A model generated the notes under the pieces. That model saw nothing but the letters and a program-made list of their open reading frames with translations. It did not search any database and was not told where the DNA came from. Positions 7,901 to 13,832 of a stretch of DNA of 35,201 bases are shown piece after piece (position 1 is the stretch's first letter; each line of letters begins with the position of its first letter). Source of the stretch: JAKLQJ01 sp964534135 (lineage in GTDB: Bacteria; Elusimicrobiota; Elusimicrobia; Elusimicrobiales; UBA9959); the NCBI GenBank assembly GCA_964534135.1, contig CAZHQC010000012.1, positions 1 through 35,201 of the forward strand. The letters are read 5' to 3'. Position numbers and translations under genes: made by a program.

Positions 7901-8941
7901 TTATGGACAGATGGAAGAGGAGCTGTTATTGGCGCAATGATAACAGACAAATTCTTTAGTGAAGTCTTCCAGAGAACCCGGTTCATATTCTCCTTTACAG
8001 TTTTGCCAGCGCTCATCTTCAGAATAACCATTTTTCATTAAATCATCCATAAACATAGAAACGGTTTTAAGAGTTGTATTAAGATCTTTAGCATCAAGGT
8101 TTAAAGATTCTTTGTTCGCATTTTTTTTATTTCTGAAATCAATTATAAGAGTAAGCAATTGTTTTTTTGCGATATTTACCGAAATCAGAGGTTCTTTTCC
8201 CATATCAAATAAAAAACTGTGGTTTTTTAAATGTTTTGGAAAGTATTCCAAAGCAACCTGAAGTTTTAATAAGTCATCGAAGAGATTTAAATCCTTTTGT
8301 TTAAGATTGGAAGATTGCCTTGTATAAATATCGGTCGCGCATTTCCATAACATATTTCTAAGCATGCTTTTTTCTTTCATGCCGGGACTAAAGAAAGGAT
8401 ATAAGGGAAATATTAAAGCATGAAAGGTTGTTTTATGGGTGGCTGTTTCCTTGACTATCGCGGGCTCGCCTTGGATTTCAAAATCAGCTTGCAGGAGATA
8501 GTTTGCTCGGAGAGAAGCGGGAAGTATCATAATCCAGCCGGTATCAACCAAGAAACTTCTAAATAAATCGCCATAAGTCCATTTACCGAAAGATACAAGT
8601 TCAATACTTAAAATGCCTTCACCTTTTTCAGAGTTATAAAGCCCGGCATCTGCAAAAACATCTTCGGCCTTTCTTTGCAGATAATTACGGTCTTTGCGTT
8701 TTACGGGAAAAGCCTGAGGGACTGGAGGATTTGTAATGGAGCCTATGCCTATATTGTCCGAGGCGCTTTTATAAGGAAAGTTTTTCCATGAAACATTTAT
8801 TTTTGAAAAAGGTTTAATGTTTTTGTCATTGAGCATTTTTCTAATAGTGTTGCGGGAAGATAATATATCTCCCGATTGAAAAGAAGCGCAACCGGTAAGC
8901 AATAAAAAAGCTAAGGGAACTAATATTTTTTTAAATTTCAT
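7901..8941 (-). CDS. lipoprotein of unknown function
   Basis: A 346-residue protein with signal peptide and lipobox MKFKKILVPLAFLLLTGCAS (Cys 18), so it is predicted to be lipid-anchored. No family was recognised with confidence. A beta-rich region (SIELVSFGKWTYGDLFRSFL) is followed by a hydrophobic stretch around WIMILPASLRANYLLQADFE and then a helical C-terminal half. The extreme C-terminus carries CYHCANNSSSSICP, with three Cys that could form disulphides or bind metal. It has its own upstream signals: CGGAG 7 nt before ATG and TATAAT on the minus strand at 8978-8973. Confidence 0.6.
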   Translation of the reverse strand: MKFKKILVPLAFLLLTGCASFQSGDILSSRNTIRKMLNDKNIKPFSKINVSWKNFPYKSASDNIGIGSITNPPVPQAFPVKRKDRNYLQRKAEDVFADAGLYNSEKGEGILSIELVSFGKWTYGDLFRSFLVDTGWIMILPASLRANYLLQADFEIQGEPAIVKETATHKTTFHALIFPLYPFFSPGMKEKSMLRNMLWKCATDIYTRQSSNLKQKDLNLFDDLLKLQVALEYFPKHLKNHSFLFDMGKEPLISVNIAKKQLLTLIIDFRNKKNANKESLNLDAKDLNTTLKTVSMFMDDLMKNGYSEDERWQNCKGEYEPGSLEDFTKEFVCYHCANNSSSSICP

Positions 8942-8972
8942 TTGTTAACTCCGTAATTTATAATATGGTTGT

Positions 8973-8978
8973 ATTATA
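8973..8978 (-). promoter_or_regulatory. -10 box for the lipoprotein gene
   Basis: On the minus strand this reads TATAAT, about 32 nt ahead of the ATG at 8941, leaving a short leader with CGGAG as the ribosome site. No convincing -35 is seen at 16-18 bp, so this is a single-box call. Confidence 0.35.
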
Positions 8979-9006
8979 CAGTTTTAAGACGGATGAATAA
9001 AAATTT

Positions 9007-9558
9007 TCAATTGCGGACCGTGGTTGCGTAATTTTCCCGGTTATAAAAACCAAGAATAAGGCCGAGCACCACAGACCATAAAGCGGCCAGACCAATCTGA
9101 AAGGGTTTTGGCAGAATAAAGGTTAAAGTGTGGGCCGGTATCCAGAACCAGATTAAAGAGAACATGCCTTTATCTATATTTGCCCAATTGCTTTTCCTCG
9201 CGATAGCATTATCCAATAAGCGATGGGTTATTACAAGGAAAGGGCCAAATTGAAGATTCATAGTCAGAGATATTGAGAAAGCTCTCCCGATTTTGCCGAG
9301 TTCGGGCAACATGCCGTGCGCCGCTAAAGTATCCACAAATCCATTAAAACCCACAAAAGCGTATTTAATACATATGGCAAGCAGTGCCCATTCTAACATT
9401 TTTAATAGTGTCGTTTTAATATCAAAAGGCAAGAAAAATCTGCGTGTTATTAGGCATTTGGCTATAATATCGCCTAATGTCCCCAATACGGCAAACTGCG
9501 CCATGGCGGTCAATATAGGGTGAGCTATAACCAGATTAATATACCAATTCATTGTCAT
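9007..9558 (-). CDS. Mpv17/PMP22-like small membrane protein
   Basis: A 183-residue protein with four or so hydrophobic segments. The pattern WYINLVIAHPILTAMAQFAV then LGTLGDIIAK matches the Mpv17/PMP22 opening (W..Y...L..hP..T...GD...Q). The C-terminal part LIWFWIPAHTLTFILPKPFQ then ALWSVVLGLILGF matches the family's WP..Q..NF..vP....v...W...LS block. Mpv17 proteins are best known from mitochondrial and peroxisomal membranes, where they are thought to form channels; bacterial versions are little characterised. An alternative start at ATG 9552 would shorten it by two residues. It lies downstream of a repeat (9599-9699) and 65 bp ahead of the lipoprotein gene on the same strand. Confidence 0.55.
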   Translation of the reverse strand: MTMNWYINLVIAHPILTAMAQFAVLGTLGDIIAKCLITRRFFLPFDIKTTLLKMLEWALLAICIKYAFVGFNGFVDTLAAHGMLPELGKIGRAFSISLTMNLQFGPFLVITHRLLDNAIARKSNWANIDKGMFSLIWFWIPAHTLTFILPKPFQIGLAALWSVVLGLILGFYNRENYATTVRN

Positions 9559-9598
9559 ATCTTAACAAAAGTTGAGGCTTAAATTCTTCAGCTTTGTT

Positions 9599-9699
9599 GG
9601 TCGTCTGATGGGCATAGCCCCTTGAAGCCCTCTACTGTTTCCATAGGAAACAAGGACGTGAGGGTAGGCGACACGTGACATAGTCAACCCGGCATAGCC
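9599..9699 (+). repeat. R2 repeat, short copy
   Basis: About 100 bp bounded by GTCTGATGGGCATAGCCCC on the left and GACACGTGACATAGTCAACC on the right. The same two ends in the same order are found on the minus strand at 25462-25279, where the middle is about 80 bp longer. The middle here holds a small hairpin, TTTCC ATA GGAAA. It lies in the 209-bp space between divergent genes. Confidence 0.75.
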
Positions 9700-9726
9700 T
9701 TGTATCAAACGAATATCTTAATTTGA

Positions 9727-9732
9727 TATAAT
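9727..9732 (+). promoter_or_regulatory. -10 box for the GNAT/LuxE-like genes
   Basis: TATAAT in TTTGATATAATCAT, 36 bp ahead of ATG 9768. No good -35 is found at the ideal distance; TTGTAT at 9700-9705 is 21 bp away. It would start transcription just downstream of the R2 repeat. Confidence 0.35.
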
Positions 9733-9767
9733 CATATTTAGGAGTCATGCGACAAGAGGGATTATAT

Positions 9768-10970
9768 ATGCCAAATAGTGTCAATAAAAAAGCTATAAAA
9801 ATCATAAGACTGAAAAGCAAGCCGAACATAATAATACGCTTGGCTAAAGTTAGTGATATGAGAAGGATACAGATGATGTATACCGAGGTTTATGGCGTTA
9901 ATTATTCAGTTCCTCTCATAATTGATAAGGATTTGATGAGGTTTGCTATTGAGAACGACCAATATTATTGGCTTGTGGCTGAAACAAATTCCAGAATAAT
10001 AGGCAGCTTAGTTTATGTGGTGGATGATAAAAGGCGTTTGTCAAAAGCTTTTGGAGCGGTTGTTTCCAGAGAATATCGCGAGCATGATTTAGCTCAGACA
10101 ATGATGAAGTTGATTCTGGATGATATAACTAAGAAGAATAACCTTGTTGATCTTGTTTATGCTACTACAAGAACTACCAATTTGGCGCCTCAAAGATTAA
10201 CCGCAAGTTTGGGTTTTTTGAAATTGGGTGTTTTTCCGAATACCCATAAAGTTTATGAAAATGAAACACATTGCTTGACCGCTTATTTTACTGAAGAGGC
10301 CTGGACAAAAAGGAAGAAAACACCCGTTATAATAAAACAGATTTTGCCTTTCTATCAGCTTGTTCAAAAGCAAAGAGAGTTGGAAGAACCTAAGATAAAA
10401 GAAATAAAAAAAGATTTATCTGAGGAGAAGAAAAAAATTCTTGAATTTGAAGTTATAAAGGCGCCGAATTTTGTTAAAGACCGTTTTTCAAAAACAAAAG
10501 GCACAAGTTTTTTTAGACGTATCTTTATGCCTTTTCATGAACCCAATCTTTTGTTTATAACTTCCGATCAATCAACCGAGGTTTATTTAAGTTACAGTGA
10601 AAAAGACAAATATAGTGTAATCCTTGGCGGCTCCACTAGTGAAACGGCGGATGTTGTTCTTGAAAGCGTCTCGAGGGTTCTAAATAATATGAATATGGCT
10701 TATGTGGAAGTTGTCTTAGACGCTTATGAACCTGAGCTTCAGTATAGAGCGATGATGGCGCGTTATATTCCAAGCGGCTATTTTCCTTGCGCAAAAAAAG
10801 TCGGGGATGCCCGTCATGATTGCGTTGTTTTTTCAAGGACTTTTGAAGCCCTTGATTTAAGCAATGTTAAAGTAACTTCCATTTATAAAATTTTCCTTCA
10901 AGAATATGTCAAATTATGGGAAAAAATGTATATCAGTTCGGCTTTTGAAAATGAAGAAAGAAAAAAATAA
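9768..10970 (+). CDS. GNAT-family N-acyltransferase with long C-terminal domain
   Basis: A 400-residue protein. Residues about 20-170 form a GNAT domain: IIRLAKVSDMRRIQMMYTEV (strand 1/helix 1), GSLVYVVDDKRRLSKAFGAV, motif A as VVSREYREHDLAQTMMKLIL, then LAPQRLTASLGFLKLGVFPN, where N..A...~LGF is typical. The glycine-rich acyl-CoA loop is altered (REHDLA instead of Q/RxxGxA), so CoA binding may differ. A Lys/Glu-rich linker (about 200-235) joins a C-terminal domain of unknown type. Start: ATG 9768 follows AGAGGG at 7 nt; ATG 9747 has GGAG only 2 nt upstream, too close. The gene overlaps the LuxE-like gene by 20 bp, implying joint expression; an acyl rather than acetyl donor is plausible from that context. 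Confidence 0.7.
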   Translation: MPNSVNKKAIKIIRLKSKPNIIIRLAKVSDMRRIQMMYTEVYGVNYSVPLIIDKDLMRFAIENDQYYWLVAETNSRIIGSLVYVVDDKRRLSKAFGAVVSREYREHDLAQTMMKLILDDITKKNNLVDLVYATTRTTNLAPQRLTASLGFLKLGVFPNTHKVYENETHCLTAYFTEEAWTKRKKTPVIIKQILPFYQLVQKQRELEEPKIKEIKKDLSEEKKKILEFEVIKAPNFVKDRFSKTKGTSFFRRIFMPFHEPNLLFITSDQSTEVYLSYSEKDKYSVILGGSTSETADVVLESVSRVLNNMNMAYVEVVLDAYEPELQYRAMMARYIPSGYFPCAKKVGDARHDCVVFSRTFEALDLSNVKVTSIYKIFLQEYVKLWEKMYISSAFENEERKK

Positions 10971-12114
10971 TATTCCGGCCTTTTTTAAACCGATTAAAAT
11001 AAAATCAGATATTGAGAGATTATTGGAATCCGAACCTTTTGTAATTGGCGCGAAAGCTTCCGCCTTATTTACTGGAGCTATGCGCTCGGCTATGAATAGT
11101 CAGCTCAAGCATTCTGCATTCCTCAAAGCTTTTTATAGCATGGAAAAATATGCGCCTAGCGCGCTTAAGAGAGAGGTGGACATTTCCAATATCCCATTTA
11201 TTTCCGTTAATGCTTTTAAAGAGAGAGATTTGACCACTTTGCCAAAAAGCCGTATTGTGCTTGAGCTTTCGTCCAGTGGCACCTCGGGACAGAAAAGCAA
11301 AATGCTTCTTGATAGAGATTCTCTTATAAGAGTTAGAAGAATGGCCTGGAAAGTATTTGAAGGTTTAGGGCTTACCGATTTAGATCATAAACTTAATTAT
11401 ATTTGTTTCACTTATGACCCCGCCGTAGCTAAAGATTTGGGCACCGCTTGGACGGATAAACTACTAACCGATTTAACGGGGCAAGGTGAAATATTTTATG
11501 CTTTTAAATGGGATAAAAAGAAGAATGATTTTTATTTTGATATAGAAGGCAGTGTGGCGGCTCTTAAAAAATTTGAAGAGTTGGGGGAAAGGACAAGAAT
11601 ATTGGGTTTTCCCGCTTTTGCTTTAAAGCTTGCTGAAGAATTTAAAAAGAAATATGGCCGTTATGCCAAACTCAATAAAGATTCAACTATAATTACGGGC
11701 GGTGGCTGGAAAACTTTAAGTGATGAAGCCATAGATAAAAAAGTTTATAGAAAAATTTTAGCTGATAGTCTTTCAATAGCTACAGAAAATGTTCGTGATT
11801 TATTTGGCATGGTTGAGCATGGCGTGCCTTATGTGGATTGTAAGATGGGTAATTTTCATATTCCAAACTATGGCAGAATTATTGTTCGGGATCCCGCTAC
11901 TTTAAAACCCCTTGGCTATGGCAAGAATGGTTTATTACAATTTATAACGCCCTATCTTACAAGTTATCCTTCAATTTCAATTCTTTCAAGTGATTTTGGT
12001 TGGGTTGAAAAAAAATGTTCCTGCGGTCTTAAAGGCCCGGTGCTTTTTATAGGCGGTCGCGCCGGCGTCAAAAAACTTAAGGGTTGTGCCATAAGCGCTT
12101 CCACGATGCTATAA
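10951..12114 (+). CDS. LuxE-like acyl-protein synthetase (acyl-adenylating)
   Basis: A 387-residue protein of the LuxE/PaaK acyl-adenylate family. VLELSSSGTSGQKSKM is the Ser/Gly/Thr-rich ATP loop found in LuxE, FITPYLTSYPSISILSSDFG and WVEKKCSCGLKGPVLFIGGR match the C-terminal block, and GMVEHGVPYVDC lies between. LuxE activates fatty acids as acyl-AMP and transfers them to a Cys for reduction by LuxC. The frame is open from 10906, but ATG 10951 gives a normal N-terminus; no start has a strong SD, which fits coupling to the preceding GNAT gene (20-bp overlap). The reductase partner is probably encoded at 13832-16483. Confidence 0.75.
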   Translation: MKKEKNNIPAFFKPIKIKSDIERLLESEPFVIGAKASALFTGAMRSAMNSQLKHSAFLKAFYSMEKYAPSALKREVDISNIPFISVNAFKERDLTTLPKSRIVLELSSSGTSGQKSKMLLDRDSLIRVRRMAWKVFEGLGLTDLDHKLNYICFTYDPAVAKDLGTAWTDKLLTDLTGQGEIFYAFKWDKKKNDFYFDIEGSVAALKKFEELGERTRILGFPAFALKLAEEFKKKYGRYAKLNKDSTIITGGGWKTLSDEAIDKKVYRKILADSLSIATENVRDLFGMVEHGVPYVDCKMGNFHIPNYGRIIVRDPATLKPLGYGKNGLLQFITPYLTSYPSISILSSDFGWVEKKCSCGLKGPVLFIGGRAGVKKLKGCAISASTML

Positions 12115-12166
12115 CAAAGCGTTCGTTGCGTTATTAGCGCTGAGCGTGAATAGTGGTGAAAATTAT

Positions 12167-12751
12167 ATGAAAAAAATATTTATTCTATTGATGATTTTAT
12201 CGCCCATGGCTCTTTATGCTCATCCCCATGTTTGGATTGACGCTTCCGTGAAGATTCACCTTAATGACAAAAAGCAAATAACAGCAATTACGGAGGTTTG
12301 GGAATTTGATGATATGTTTAGTTTAGCGGTTATTGAAGATAGTGATAAAAATAAGGATAAGAAGTTTAGTGAAGAGGAAATTGCAAGCGTGAAAAAGTTT
12401 TATTTTTTGAACCTTGAAAATTATGGATTTTATACCAATATTTTTATTGATGGCAAAGAAATGCCCTTGAAAATGACTCTTACGGACTTTAGCGCGGAAA
12501 TTGTTGATGAAAAAGTTGTTTATGTTTTTACGATAAATCTTTCAAAATCTTTTAACCCTTTTAAACAGAAAGTAGATATTGGTATTTATGATTCTCAATA
12601 TTATGCCGATATTCTTTATGCGGAAGAGCCCTTTTATGCTCAAGGGATAAAAGAGGGCCAATGTCCTTATTATATTTTTGAGGATAAAAAACATCCCACC
12701 TATTTCGGATTAGTTAATCCTAAAACTATAAGATTATGCAGAAAACCTTAA
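12167..12751 (+). CDS. DUF1007-family periplasmic protein, partner of NicO transporter
   Basis: A 194-residue secreted protein. The signal peptide MKKIFILLMILSPMALYA is followed directly by HPHVWIDASV, the hallmark opening of DUF1007 proteins, with EVWEFDDMFS downstream. An N-terminal His-x-His near the cleavage site suggests metal binding. DUF1007 proteins are usually encoded next to NicO/RcnA-type nickel-cobalt transporters, as here. The frame extends up to GTG 12146, but ATG 12167 preceded by GGTGA gives the signal peptide at the N-terminus. It overlaps the transporter gene by 16 bp. Confidence 0.85.
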   Translation: MKKIFILLMILSPMALYAHPHVWIDASVKIHLNDKKQITAITEVWEFDDMFSLAVIEDSDKNKDKKFSEEEIASVKKFYFLNLENYGFYTNIFIDGKEMPLKMTLTDFSAEIVDEKVVYVFTINLSKSFNPFKQKVDIGIYDSQYYADILYAEEPFYAQGIKEGQCPYYIFEDKKHPTYFGLVNPKTIRLCRKP

Positions 12752-13635
12752 TTTTAATATTTTTATTATTTTCAATCTCCTTTTCTCTTATTCAAGCTGA
12801 GGCCTCTCCTTTTTCAAGTTCTGATAGGAATGAAAAGAGTGAAAGTGTTTTATCGCCGTCAGTAACCAGTATCATCTGGTTTAAATTTTTAAAAACTCAA
12901 AGAGATCTTAATCAAAAAATTACTCATTATTTAAATGAAGTTAAAAAAGGGGAAAACTCGTTTATTGTTTGGCTTGTTTTTGCTTTTGCTTTTTTATACG
13001 GGATACTTCATTCCATAGGACCCGGTCACGGTAAGCTCATCATATTGTCTTATTTTACAGCGCACGACGCTAAGTGGCCGAGCGCGGTAATGATGGGCTT
13101 TCAGATAGCTTTTATACATGGCTTTTCCGCCATTGTTTTGGTTTTGACTGTTAAAAATATAGCTAAATATATTCTAATGTCATCCGCTTCACAAGAGATG
13201 CTAATTCTCACCTTGATTAGTTATGGCGCTATAACGCTGGTGGGTATTTTTCTTCTGTGGCAAACATATAAAAGTTCTAAAAAACAGGTTATTGAAAATA
13301 TAAAAGGAACGGTAAAGTCTAATAAATCACAGTGGCTTCTTGCCTTAAGCATTGGCCTTATTCCGTGTTCGGGAGCTTTGTTGATTTTATTTTATGCTAT
13401 GGCAAAGCAAATGCTTTTTATAGGCATTGTCAGTGTTTTTTTTATGGCTTTGGGTATGGCGGTAACCTTATCGACAATTGGTTCGGTGTATATTACGGTA
13501 AGACGGAAAATTAGTTATTTTGCTGTTTCTAAAAAGAGAAGTAAAGGTATTTTAGCGCTTCATTATATGGGCGCAGGCTTAATTGTTTTAATGGGTTCGG
13601 TTTTATTTATTAGGGCTCTAAAGATAGCGTTTTAA
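12736..13635 (+). CDS. NicO/RcnA-family nickel/cobalt-type transporter
   Basis: A 299-residue membrane protein with a signal-like first helix, a loop of about 60 residues, then six hydrophobic segments. Key family motifs are GILHSIGPGHGKLIILSYFT and FQIAFIHGFSAIVLVLTV; the His residues in these helices line the metal path in NicO proteins. A later GLIPCSGALLILFYAMAK matches the conserved IPCPGA-type motif. The DUF1007 partner just upstream supports a divalent metal role (Ni, Co or possibly Zn), but specificity and direction cannot be read. The pair lies between the LuxE-like gene and the LuxC-LuxE fusion gene, with no obvious functional link to them. Confidence 0.8.
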   Translation: MQKTLILIFLLFSISFSLIQAEASPFSSSDRNEKSESVLSPSVTSIIWFKFLKTQRDLNQKITHYLNEVKKGENSFIVWLVFAFAFLYGILHSIGPGHGKLIILSYFTAHDAKWPSAVMMGFQIAFIHGFSAIVLVLTVKNIAKYILMSSASQEMLILTLISYGAITLVGIFLLWQTYKSSKKQVIENIKGTVKSNKSQWLLALSIGLIPCSGALLILFYAMAKQMLFIGIVSVFFMALGMAVTLSTIGSVYITVRRKISYFAVSKKRSKGILALHYMGAGLIVLMGSVLFIRALKIAF

Positions 13636-13689
13636 TTTTATGTTATTATATGTTTCAATAGAGTTTAGGGGACACAAGATAATTTATAA

Positions 13690-13832
13690 CCCTACCACCT
13701 GCTTACACAACGAAGGTGTGTCTAATATTATAGGGTTGGAATCACGATAAAGGTTATTTAGATAAACATGAATTTTGAAATATTACAAAAAAATTTGAGA
13801 AGCGGCTTAGTGCCGCTAAGCAGGTGGTAGGG
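13690..13832 (+). mobile_element. MITE-like element A with CCCTACCACCT terminal inverted repeats
   Basis: A 143-bp element with no coding capacity. Extended ends ACCCTACCACCTGCTTA (13689-13705) and TAAGCAGGTGGTAGGGT (13817-13833) are perfect inverted repeats of 17 bp. Inside are two hairpins: ACAC/GTGT near 13704-13721, and AGCGGC TTAGT GCCGCT at 13801-13817. Removing 13690-13832 joins A to TGAAAATAAAA and restores ATG AAA ATA AAA, so the element appears to have split the ATG of the following gene. Its right end now gives AGGTGG as SD and GGG+TG as a GTG start. A second member lies at 22538-22642. Confidence 0.75.

Noticed and set aside
9747..9767. ATG 9747 as the start of the GNAT gene
   Set aside because: GGAG lies only 2 nt before it, too close for normal initiation; ATG 9768 has AGAGGG at a proper distance. 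The longer form cannot be excluded.
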